Assembly: GCA_018881555.1 (NCBI GenBank)
Contig: JACAXG010000050.1
Location: 124,001 to 188,000, forward strand
DNA: 64,000 nucleotides
Source of the DNA: Amblyornis subalaris
Lineage: Eukaryota; Chordata; Aves; Passeriformes; Ptilonorhynchidae
Direction of reading: 5' to 3'
The notes below the pieces were generated by a model that worked only from the letters and a program-made list of their open reading frames with translations, was not told the DNA's origin and searched no databases. Positions 23,440 to 34,737 of the stretch are shown in pieces. Numbering within the stretch: the first letter of the stretch is position 1; each line of letters starts with the position of its first letter. A program made the position numbers and the translations under genes.

Positions 23440-24000
23440 TTGCCTTATTTAAAATAGTATCACATTCTAAATCATTGTTGGTCTGTTGTCCTACATAACT
23501 CCCAAATTTTTCCTATTAAACTGGTTCCTAGTTGGGTTTTTGAACTTTGCAGTGAGGCATCTGACTTCTCCTTTCTGGCTGCAATGACTTACACTCACCT
23601 TTTCTGAATTTCATTGTCTTGATTTTGAGCCATTTTCCAACTCAACAAGAATTTAAAAAACCCCATTCAGTCCTTGCCTCCAGATCACCACACTTCCTAA
23701 GCTGGTATCATTTGCAAATTTGATAATCATGCCGGTTTACCATCTCNCACACTTTCAGTGAAAATGTTAAAGAGAACCTGGGCCTGGGCAAACCAAGTTT
23801 GTGTCCCACCTGAGGGTCCTCCAAGCATGAGGGTGGGTCACTGACAGCTGTTCACTGAATACACTTTTTAACTGCTTCTTGCTTGAGATTACTTCAGTCT
23901 TATCTATACCACACTTCCTTAGCCTGTTTATGAAAACTGCATGTGGACACTAGGATCAACTGTTGTCTCCTTATATAGGCTGCAGAAAACAAAGTTAATT
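23440..24000 (-). mobile_element. Ancient CR1/L3-like LINE fragment (ORF2 region)
   Basis: Several segments match the inverted ORF2 of old amniote CR1/L3-type LINEs in order: CTGGTATCATTTGCAAATTT; GAAAATGTTAAAGAGAACCT followed by GGGCCTGGGC; a CACTGACAG segment; CTTATCTATACCACACTTCC; and TAGCCTGTTTATGAAAACTG with a GCATGTGG tail. Divergence is far higher than in the CR1 copies at 13.9 and 50 kb and no frame remains open. Family assignment is from memory of consensus texture. A faint continuation to 23,195 is possible. Confidence 0.7.
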
Positions 24001-27000
24001 TTTTTTTGCCTGATTTGGACTCAAAAACTTCATGGTAGACAGTTGTTTTATTTTCTAACTTCATTGTCTCAGCACTTACAAATTCATTACTTAATAATTT
24101 TTTTCATCAATTTTCTGACTATTTAATCTAAGGTGACTGACTGAGAATTTCTCTGGTTTTTTCCATATTCCTCTGTCATGAAGGAGTGTATTTTTTTTAT
24201 CTTCCCTTTTGTCTTTCATGGTTTTCCAAAGTTGTTAGCTGTTTACTCTGCTCAGTTTGGAGTAGTTCTTTATGCAAACTAGGGTGAATTTTTGAGGTGT
24301 TGCTGACATTCACTGATCTCCTTCACATAAATACTGTTAGTTCTTGCCCTACTCATATGTCTGGCTTCGGGAGAACACATTGTTATTATCTTTAGTATCC
24401 TACATTTCCTCCCCAAATTTGATTAGCATCCTCAGTTGCCATTAAGAATATTAAAATTTTGGGTTATTAAAGATACTTCACAAGATCTACTCCTGTTAAA
24501 ATACCTGTCTTTTAATCATATAATGTGGGCCACTTCCTACAAGTTTTTAAATATCACTAGGCTGTAGTGACACTGTTTTGAGGGGAGTGCTTCTTATGCC
24601 TTAAGTCTTCTCCAAAACCGGTCAATCACATCCAATGACATTCTCCCTCTCCAAAAAAAAATCTCATTATATTGTGGAGCATCTGCTTAGGAGAATGTTT
24701 ATTGGTTGGTCTTATTTATAATTTGGCTGATTGCTCTGTTTATCACAGATTTTATGACTTTCAAAAGTTATTAGGGTGTCATTCTACTATGTTCAATCCC
24801 ACTTAGTCACACTTGGCTTAGCTCTATTATCTTATTTGATGCCTTTGACGTTAAATCTTCACTGGCATGATCACAGTATATCCATTTTCAAATTATCACA
24901 TTAATATCTCCCATTCTGCAGATTTGCTTAAAGCAAATAATTGACTGTAATCAAGAGCCTGAATGTTTTTGTGCAGCTGCAGATTCATGTGTCTGCCACA
25001 AACTTTTTAGTACAAATCAAGGAAAAGCAAACAAAAACATTTCCTTTACCAGGGCTTCTTTCATGAAGAGCTGTTTCAATCTGAAAAATCACCAGGTAAA
25101 GTTAAACTACACTCTCATGCCAATCATAGATTAGTGCCGCAAAAATGATACCATTAATATAAATNAAACCACTGCAAATAACCTGGTAAAAAAGCAAGGC
25201 ATGATGAAAATTGCTTTTTTAAATTTTGTTCAAAAAGTATATATCTGTCAAATTTCACCCCTTGAATCTCTACCTCTACCATGAAATTGGATATTGGAAA
25301 AGGGCCTTTTTATAATGCTGATCTCCTGAGCATTTATCATACAGTCACAACTCAGAGGAAATTAGGTTCTTGTTTAAATTTTTAACATCCTTCCAAAAAG
25401 CCATTTATTTTCACCACATATGATCACACTTACATACCTTGTTCATATTTAGCTTCCAAAGCATGGTTGGTGATATCTTTGTAAGTGATTAATTGGACAG
25501 ACATCTCATGTACAGGCTTTGAAATCAGTATATTCATAGATTCTTCTGNTTATGAAAAAAAAATTTGCCATAAGCCACATTTCTGTAACTACTTATAATT
25601 TTTAAGAAGTGTTTTTATTGTTTAATGAACCACTGAAGAAATACTGTGCAAAAGTAAGCTAATCTTCTGCATCTCTTTCTAAGAGGTGACTAATTTTTTC
25701 AGAAGAATAGAAGACAAAGAGAGAGAAATTAATTTGTAAAAGACCATGATGCTAATACAGGACACAAGGAGCCAGTGGCCAGTAAGATTCACATACAGTG
25801 GTTCACTCTGCTACTACAAAACATGTTTTATATGCAAAGTTGCACATAAACATTTCAAAATGAGTCTTAAAACACCAAGAACTCAAAAAACTTTTAAGAC
25901 ATCTCTCAACACAAACAGCAAGAAAATACTTGTGTCTTATTCAGCCCATTTTCTCAGTGTCAGATTGTTAATACACTGCATGGGAGCCTGTTAATTGATC
26001 CACTAAATTCTTGGCTTTGTACAACGACAGAAACTTTCCTGTGGTTTTCCCATTCTTCATTTTCTGCCATTTTCCACCATTTCATTTCATGTGATGGAAT
26101 ACTTTTAAACAATATTTTTTTTGTGTATGTTATGCAGAAGTGTGGTTTGGTGGATGGCATGACCTTCCATGTATCAGAGCTACAAGGAGTTTCTGTGATT
26201 TATTAATCAGCTATGAATTTTGTAGGAAATGGAACACCAACTGTTGGTTTTCAAAAGTTCCACATGCTCTCAGAGTTTCTGGATACAATACTGTGAACTA
26301 ACTTCAGATGAGCCTGCTTTTAAAATGTCTTATAAATGACATCTTCCATTAAACACTCCAGAGGATTTCTAGTTTGATAATGTTGTGATCACATTCTGAA
26401 CTGCAGCCAGGTTTAATATTACTTATTTTACCTGGCTTGATTCCTAGGACTAAGTTCACAGTGTCCTTTGGTCTTGTTAGTTTGTCAAATAAGCATATAC
26501 CATCTACAAATCGTATTCCTGTTTCTTCAAGGACGTTACTTTCATGATACCTGTGACTCTTAGCTGCCCTTATTATAGACTCAAACATTATTTATGTGTT
26601 ACTAAAATATGGTAAACTACTGACAATAAAGAACTGAATCATGAACCCAATTGATTATTATGCTGAGGAAACAGATCCTCCTATATTTCTAGATTTCTCC
26701 TACCAGACCTGTTTCATTGACTATTATTTTCTGCCAAAAATTACTTTTTTCCCTGGCTCTCACCTTTATACTCTTCCTTGATTCTCAGTTTTTAGCAATG
26801 CACATTCTTTATTTATTTTCCTTACAGAGAGAAAGCTTCAAGTCCTTCTGAGCTAGATTAAGACCAAGAAGAGCTTTGGGAGATGAACAAAACTGAAGAA
26901 TAGGCTGTTATCAAAAGCTTCACCATGAAAAAGGTTGTCTTTTTTTAGGGTTGGCTTACATTATCTATATCTTTTTTAGAGTATCCATTTGGTCTCTATT

Positions 27001-27364
27001 TGTAGTGCCTCAATTGCTAAACCTTTTTATCATTTATTTAATTGCAGCTATTTTACTTTTTTCAAGAGCTTCTGTTCTGATTAAAAGTCTTTCCCCCTGA
27101 AGCACCCACTGTCCAAATATTTCTTCCATATAGTTTTTATATACTTCTGCTGATTTTCATGCCACTCATTTAGAGGTATGAGGTTTTCTGTAAGCATCTC
27201 ANATTTAAAAAATGCTCAACATCTACTCATAGTGGTTACTTGCCTTACATACGATTTAACCATTTTCTTAGATCTTCTCTCCCTCTCTGTTTCTTCTGAG
27301 AAAGTCCTTACATTCTTTCATCCTGAAAACATAAGCAAACTGGAGTTTTTCATCTCTATATTGT
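24001..27364. other. AT-rich non-coding DNA, nothing identified
   Basis: Low-complexity T/A-rich runs and chance frames of 60-82 codons only. No splice-bounded exon or repeat family was recognised. Confidence 0.45.
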
Positions 27365-27863
27365 GAATATACACATGCAAAGAATACTCCCTGAAGCTTG
27401 AAGTAAGACTCTGACTACTTTGCAGAGCTATAACACTTTGCAGGAACTTAATAAGAGACTGGGTGTAAGGTAGTAGCTTGACCTGCAGCTGGAGATGCTG
27501 CAGAGGATAGGCCAGCCACACAAATAACCGAGGAGCCAGTGGGGCCAGGGAGCCCAGGTGTTNTATTAAGGTATCCAAGGTCCAGGATCTCCCCCTAGAT
27601 TGTGGTAAGGAGGAAGGTCTCTCCCACCCAGGCCTTGGAGTAGTGTGCTCCCCCATTCATTTGGTTTATCCTTGTCAATCTATGTTATGTATATAGTTAT
27701 GTTCCAGAATGTTCTCCCTCACTCGATGCCCCATTGGCTTTGTTCCCCTGCTCCTCCCCTTGCCTACCCTTATTGGTTTGTATACTGTAGTCCCACCTTT
27801 TCTCCTCCCCCTAACCCTAGTGTGGTTGGCCCTCAGTGTTCTCTCCGCCCCTTGTCTGTGCTG

Positions 27864-27870
27864 TATAAAA
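27864..27870 (+). promoter_or_regulatory. TATA box of the LTR-like segment
   Basis: TATAAAA lies about 90 bp downstream of the nearer ATTGG (inverted CCAAT) and 48 bp upstream of ATTAAA. Transcription would be expected to begin about 25-30 bp downstream, near 27,893, placing ATTAAA inside R. Confidence 0.6.
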
Positions 27871-27917
27871 CCTTGTGTCACCCTGTTCTTTTGGCTCTCC
27901 TTCCCTGACCCTTCAAG

Positions 27918-27923
27918 ATTAAA
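27918..27923 (+). terminator. ATTAAA poly(A) signal of the LTR-like segment
   Basis: ATTAAA followed by ACACCTTCTGTGGAACG, a typical variant signal with a downstream T/G-containing element, in the position expected at the end of R. Confidence 0.55.
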
Positions 27924-28009
27924 CACCTTCTGTGGAACGTCATAAGGAGAGTCCACCTCCGACTCTTTATTCCTGTCTTAAGGTGTCCACTGTGCGCCTG
28001 CCTGCTTAA

Positions 28010-28038
28010 CCACCTGCGCTGGTGGGATTAGCAGGTGG
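28010..28038. repeat. Hairpin CCACCTGC/GCAGGTGG in the GC-rich part of the LTR
   Basis: Arms CCACCTGC (28,010-28,017) and GCAGGTGG (28,031-28,038) are perfect complements around a 13-bp loop. Each arm contains an E-box (CACCTG/CAGGTG), so the dyad may be a paired bHLH/ZEB-type site or an RNA stem in U5. Confidence 0.85.
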
Positions 28039-28180
28039 AAGGCACGGCACTGTGCCCTTCTCACCGGCTGTCACACAGGGCACCGAGGCACCGCCGGACA
28101 AGCGTGAGGCTTCTAGGAAGGTTGCGGCCACTGACCTCCAGCTGGACGAGGCCACGCCGTGACATGGGTGACTTCATCAG

Positions 28181-31100
28181 GTCAGATGTGCTCAGGAATA
28201 GAAACAAAAGAAAAGAAGAAACATTCAAATCCAAGCAGTCCATAAAATATCAACATTAACTTTTCTGCCTGAAATATTTTGCCTGTACAATCTTGGTCTT
28301 TCCTTTGGAAGATTAAGGTTCTGCAAACAGATCTTTTTTTAATGGATAAATATTTTCAGTAATATACACATAATTATATGTACTTCATTATACATAAGGA
28401 AAACAAAAGATGAAAAAAAATTTCTTTTAAAAGCTGACTGAAAATAAATTTTTTGTCTTTATAGTGTCTGGAGAAAAATTACAGCTTTTCATGAAAAAGA
28501 ACATTTNCCCAAAAGGATGTATGTCATCAGGTAAACACTCAATAATTCATCTCTGTTGACAATAAAGGGCCAGGGAGCAGAGACAAAGGATGCAAGGATA
28601 AATTCACCAAGATCCCTGCCTATCATACAGAGCAATGGCAACAGATACCAAATCCCTGTCTGGTGTACTATTCATTGGACCAATCTGTCTGTCTCTTTCC
28701 CTTACAGTTAATCTGACATGGCTTTCAAAGTCAAACAATACAACAAAATGTATCAAAATTAAAATAAAAATTAAAATAATATTTCTCTTAGCAGCACCTA
28801 GCAGCTTCAAATCTTGAAATGTGTTCTGGTTAATTAAAAACTAAAATGAAAAGTGTTAAATACTCTTCTAGAATTTTACATTTCACTGTGATTCTGAAAG
28901 ATAGACCACAGTTTCTTTGCTATAAATTTCTCAGGTTTCTATACATGCAGCTCATAACTGGAAACTGAATTAATGCGTTGTCCCTACAACAGAATTAGTG
29001 GACTTAACCGTTCTTTGTTCACAGATATTTACAATGATATTGGTGGTTTTTTTAATCTTGTCATGTTTATATAAAACAAATATAACCTTTTCATGATAGG
29101 AATTATATGAAAATAAATGCAAAGTTTTGCAGACAACTGAATGAGTGACTATTGTACTCATTTATATATATTTTTTATTCTATTTCCCCAACTCTTTAGA
29201 TATCATTTGAGGTCTATAAATCAGAGGTGACATGATTCATAAAATCAAATTTAATATTTTTTCAGAAAAAAAATTGAAAAATCAATAATTATCTTTTAGT
29301 GACAAAGTGCATTAGCATGCCCAACAAAATCTCATTTTATCATATAACATTTATTTGTCCATAAAGCTTTTGACTAGTTTAACAAAGAACGTCTTCCTGG
29401 AAAATAAAATCAGTTTTTACATTTAGTCCTTTTGCTTATACATGCAAGCAAGAAGTTAGCTAAATTAAACATACATTTTTTCCATTTTCTCAAAATTGAA
29501 AAATATCTGTAAGGTTCACTGAAACTTTCTATGATCATCTGTTTTTCTTCATTGCATATTAGCATTTAAAAGTGGACACCATAAAGTATCTTTCTCTCTT
29601 TCCTACTTTCTTAAAACTTATTTAATTGATAAANGAGGTGAACATGAAGAAAACATAGCGCTAAAGCTGAAGGAGTGGCAAAGATACTTTCAAAAATTCT
29701 CACACCTCATTTAAAGTTTGCATTGAATGTAACTGGTGTCCACAGANTTAACTAAACTGTGTTACATTTTTTCTTGCTAAATGTGTGCCTTACAGGACAG
29801 TACATCTAGAAAATCCCCATAATATAAAACTTCCTGTTTTGAGAGTCCAACCCAAATTATGCAGAAATTCTTTGCTTGTTTTAGTACAGTGATTTCAGAC
29901 AATTTTTCCTGTCTGTCTTTTTTGCTGAGAACTAATTTCAGGAGGCAGCAAAACTGCATCTCTTATGCCTTAACAGAAGTGTGGCTATATTAAGTGTTAT
30001 GCAGCAGCTCAAAGGACTATCAGTGGGTTATGTCAACCATAGTCTGTAGCCAGATAGAACTGAAACGGACTTAATATACAAACCTGAACATATTTGTCCA
30101 GATGCCTGTTCCTAGATGCCTTTAATAAAGTCTTGCTGAAGTAGTAAATTCTGGTATAATGCTATTATAGTTTCAATTATATCATAAATTAACTTAGATG
30201 AGTTACATTATTTGCTTAATTAATGTGCAATCAGATCTTTCTTTGAGTATAGAAAATCTTAATGTACAAAGTAAAAATCAAGACTAAACCTAAAGATGTT
30301 GCATTTTAACAGTTGAGGGGGATTTTACTGAAGAACCACCTACCTCCTTCTGCAGGGTATCTTGAGCAGCCTTTAGGTCTTAAACATGTGCTTACCTTTC
30401 CATTAAAGAGAGATTTTATTGCAGATACCCCTGTCTTTTGAAACAATCCTGGCTGCGAACTGCAGACACTCCTGTGAACCCTTCAGTGTTGTTCCTGAGG
30501 TTTATTTTTGGTATCTTTGTTTTCTATGATATGGTTTGCACACTGTGACCCAGTCAAAATTGTAAAAGAAACCTGTACCTTTGGTGTTTCCAAGAATTTG
30601 AGCACCAGATTTGGCATCCAGCACCATCACTACCATGTTTGACTAGAAATACTGAATATATTAATTTTTCACCTTCCATGCTCTTTCTGGATCCCATAAG
30701 ACACTTAGGTCCTGGGAAGCAGTTTAGAGTTCTCTGGTGAAAGGGTTTGGAGAAAGACTGACGAAAGCCAGGCATAGGTGTCTGCCTCCATTGTTGATGT
30801 ATGTGAGAGTTCATCTAAACAGAAGCAGAAGTGTTTTTTCCCAAATGTCTTTGACAGTCAAATCCTCCTTGGCTCAGTTCATACCTCTTCTCTAAGTCAC
30901 TGTGATACTCATGGCCTCTCTTACATGTATGGCATCTCAGCCTTTGAACAATGCTTTCAGCCCTNTGAAAATTGCTTTTGTTTTAAACTGTAGGAGAACT
31001 AGTAAATTTTAGGCCATCTCCACTATGCTTGCATGAGATGAGTCACAGGAGGGAAACTGAATCTTAGTCTGTCTTAACCCTGGCTACCACCAGTCTTCAT

Positions 31101-34100
31101 TATATAAACGAAATATGACATTTCTTTCTTCCATTCTTCCACTTCTTATTTTAAAATACTCCATGAAAATACTCAGTTTTAAAATACCCCATAAAATTTG
31201 TCAGTTCTCATCTTTCTACTCCAACAATCAGATTATAGGAATGAAGTGTACAGAAATATAAGAATGTAGTGTGTAGTAAAGTTGAAGAAACGGGATGCTT
31301 TGAATGCAGTTTCAGTAATTCATGTTAGTACTTTCTTGTCAAACGTTGTCAGGTAATAACAATTCAGACTTTTTCATTACAGGAAATGTTGAAGTGAACA
31401 TTGACAGATAAAGGACCCATCCTAAAAACTGATGGCTTGTATTACCATATAATGGAAAAACCTCTTTCACGGGAAATGCACCTAGTTATCTGGTTTGTCT
31501 AGTGACAAAAATAAAAATAAGACTAAAAAATCCAATATGTGGCCTGAATCCAGTTTCTCTTATCTGTCCAATATACTGGTGACAGAGATGCACAATTTTA
31601 CAGCACAAAATCAAAAGAAATCTGAAAACCANCAATATGTGTAGTAACATTTGCTAATAGACAGAGACATAAAATGTTTTGTCTGTAGTGTATAATCTGT
31701 GTGATGCTATTTTCAGATTTTTCATGTTCTTACCAGTTTGAAATACCACTAAAATTTGAAGGTATGCCCTGTTCACATTTTGTCTTCTTCAGTGCAGAGT
31801 GCATTATGTGCTGTTATTTACACNAAGTGGTGGCATTAGAGAAACTAGTTTACATACATAAAATTTCTAAATAAAGTTCTGGGAAACAACTGAAAGGAGA
31901 AAAGGTAACCTATGCCTTGGTTGTCTTCTCTGACCTCTCACTTTTTTACAGCACTTGAATAAATCATGTGGCATGCTTTCTTTCCTTTCCCACTTATTTC
32001 TGTTTCTTTCATTTCAATTTATGCCTTCCTCTGTTAGATGACGACACTTTTATTATGGAAAAATTTACTTTTACATCCACAGGATAGGTCATTAATTAAT
32101 CTGCTGACTGTCTGTGCTGTATCTAAGCAGTGTGCTAGCCTGAATGCCTAAGGACACTCCTTGTTCGGTCACTATCCTATGCTGTGTGACATGTTGGCCT
32201 CTCTGACACAGTCATTACACAAGACTGCCTTATACTGCCATGCATTTGTCCGCCTCAGAGTTTTAGGAAGTTTTTTATGACCTAGACATGTATGTGTGTG
32301 CTGCTATTCATTTGGGTGGAAAAGCACTGTGGGGGCAAAAGCAGGAACAGATGTATCAGCATTTGTCTGTCTTACCTGCCCTTACACCTCTGGGCCATTT
32401 CTCCTTCCTTAAACAATTTTCCTTCATGCACTTGTAGCAGTAGCACACAAATGGGACTTGAAGATTGGTCTGTGCTGGATTTCCATAAAAGTCCTGTCAA
32501 TATTCCTGTTTTTTCCTCTATGCTTCCCATGCTAACATTCTCAATGTGGGAATGCTTAGTATAGGATCTCAGTCTAAGAGATTTCGTCGGCAGGCCTTTT
32601 CTCCACAGTTTCTTGACTGGGCTGTCATATGAGGCAGAAACTTTCTGATGGGCTGGAGAAATTGTGGCACCCACTGGCTCATGCATGCCAGATATGCAGC
32701 CAGGGGTTAAAGTATTCCCTTGAAGCCCGAGAGTCCAGCTCTCACTCCTAGGAGTCCATTATCACACCGCTGAGGAGNTCCATGGAAGGCTGTGGACAAG
32801 AAAGCGCCCAGAGTTAAAGCACCTTCCTCTCAGCCAGACTACTTCTCTGAAAATCCACAACCTTTATTTGGAAATCTAGGCTCTAGAGGAACTCTCAGAC
32901 AGTTAATGAGAAAGAAATTATGAAGAAATAACATGTCAGGGTCTTGTAATTCAGCCATTTCAGAGANGCAGGAGTAATTCTTCCCGACTGGGATTTTCAA
33001 CCTGAAATATTGTCCAGGAGTGGTCCCCAGACCCTCTTTATGCAGCACAGCTGGAGGAATTGGTTATGATGAACAATCTGTTCTGTGTTTAACACACAGG
33101 TCAGTCAGAATGCATAAAAAAAGGTTTAATTTCTTCCTCTGACTAAGAGGAGTTAAAACTATTCCACTCTAATTGAAATAATTGAATATTAATTGGGCCA
33201 TGAAGAAAGAACAAAAGGCCTGCACGAGGGTTAGAGCATTTATGTAGGTGTCAGAGCATGTTTAAATATTTTATAACAATTGCCCACTGGAGCTGAGCAT
33301 CAGTTCTCCCAGGTGAATGCCCTTATCTTGTTCTCTGTGAGCAGCCTTCCACACCTTCTGAATCTAGCTGGCTAGATATGTTNGAGACAAAGAAAATAAT
33401 GTGAAAAGTATCTGCAGAAGTGGGTTTCCTGAAGGACTGTGGTTGTTCAATAGTTTTGCAGCCTCACTTCCATGACTTTTTCCTCACTGTTCTCCTTAAA
33501 TATGTGGCAGAAACTGTCTTTCAGTCGTTTTTTTTTGTTTTGTTTTCTACCTCTTTTCTTATGGAGAAAGGAAGCTACAGCATTCCTCCGTATTCACACA
33601 TTCAAGAACATATAGGTAAAAACCAAAAAAAAGAAAAAAAATCAGAGATCTGATTTTGGCAACGAGATATGTTATACATTCACAATTGGAAATGTCCATG
33701 ACTTATCTGAGCCTGAGGTACTTCCTTAAACAATGTTGAGACCCTCAGATTGCACCTAATAGCTTGATAGATATAGATGTCAGCAATTTTGGAAATTGAT
33801 GCATAATCTTGCAAATCTTGTCCTTCCTTGATTTAAGGATTTTTTTCTATTTCACTTGTTGTTTACACAGGGCTAGAGCTCTAATGAAGAGGTTGGGGGT
33901 GGAGAAAGAGAGCTGTTTTATCAGAAACCTATGTTCACATATTGCCCTGATGCAAAAATTAGTCTTTCGGCAGAGAAAAGCTGGGATGGGAGAATAGCGA
34001 TAAAGTTCCTATGTTGACAGTGACAGCACATCTCTGCTTCTTTTTGTCCTACCCTAAAAATTATCCTTTCTTGGGAATGTAAGATGCAGAGAGGTCATAT

Positions 34101-34627
34101 CTGTCAGAGCATTATTGAACGCAGGCGTGAGACATAATTTATGAAGCATCCCAAAAGAGAGACTAAAAGTTCCTAGTAAAGGAGTTATAGTCACAAGCAG
34201 AAGGCAATAATAGAGAACAAGATGGAAAACTAGAATAAAAGGAACTACAATATAATCAGCAATGGAAAATATGCATTTTGCTTAGAAGGAAACCTCAAAA
34301 ATTTGCACTGAGATTAGGACTGGGCAACTGCTTTGTTCTGTGGCAATGCTGAACTAATACCACACTGGTAACTGTCCTTTCTACATCCGATTTTTTTCTA
34401 ATCAGCTATACAGGCTATGGAAAATCAGCCTTTTTTTTTTTTTTCATGAGAGACTATGGGAAGGGCACTGGAAAATGATTCATCTTATTTTTTCCTTTTT
34501 TCAACTTACTGAAAGCAAAAAGCAATGGAATAAGAAAAGCACAGTAACAGCAGCGATATAATAACAAAAGCACACAAAAAGAGAAGGTTCTTTACACACA
34601 AAAGGTGTTTACCACATTGATTTAGTT
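28181..34627. other. AT-rich non-coding DNA, nothing identified
   Basis: Only chance frames (60-104 codons, often overlapping on both strands, as at 32,292-32,686) and A/T-rich low-complexity runs such as 28,755-28,785. An AT-rich block at 30,140-30,260 contains the palindrome TTAATTAA (30,216-30,223). No repeat family was recognised. Confidence 0.45.
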
Positions 34628-34737
34628 CCACATGACCACTGGGACAAAGACAAGATGGAGGACGCTCCCCATAGGCTGTGTCCGCGTGGTCCCCCGGGTC
34701 AAAGACAAGATGGTGGCTGTTCCCTGCTACCTAAGAC
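34628..34737 (+). repeat. Two-copy ~54-bp tandem repeat with YY1-like cores
   Basis: Two diverged copies sit head to tail (34,628-34,681 and 34,682-34,737). They share CAAAGACAAGATGG (34,645-34,658 and 34,700-34,713) followed by AGGACGC or TGGCTG. CAAGATGGNGG resembles the YY1 site (consensus core AAGATGGCGGC). The block is more GC- and CpG-rich than its flanks. It could be an LTR enhancer repeat from an unrecognised retroelement or a small promoter. Confidence 0.6.

Larger units (their letters stand above)
27365..28180 (+). mobile_element. Solo-LTR-like endogenous retrovirus segment, boundaries uncertain
   Basis: The core (about 27,640-28,080) is built like a retroviral LTR on the plus strand. 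It has two inverted CCAAT boxes (ATTGG at 27,733-27,737 and 27,772-27,776), a C-rich promoter stretch, TATAAAA at 27,864-27,870, then 48 bp later ATTAAA at 27,918-27,923 with a TGTGG-type downstream element, as in U3-R-U5. A GC- and CpG-rich U5/leader-like stretch follows to about 28,165. I could not fix TG/CA ends, a target-site duplication or a primer-binding site, and no gag, pol or env frame is adjacent, so a solo LTR is the likeliest reading. Sequence from 27,365 to 27,640 may be U3 or flank. Confidence 0.65.

Noticed and set aside
27806..27816. CCCTAACCCT, telomere-like
   Set aside because: One and a half units only, inside the C-rich promoter part of the LTR.
27675..27956. Overlapping open frames on both strands in the LTR-like segment (78-93 codons)
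   Set aside because: They fall across U3/R promoter signals and show no gag, pol or env features.
34429..34444. T-run that could be the inverted poly(A) tail of a processed pseudogene
   Set aside because: No coding-like sequence is found on the adjacent minus strand and no target-site duplication is visible.
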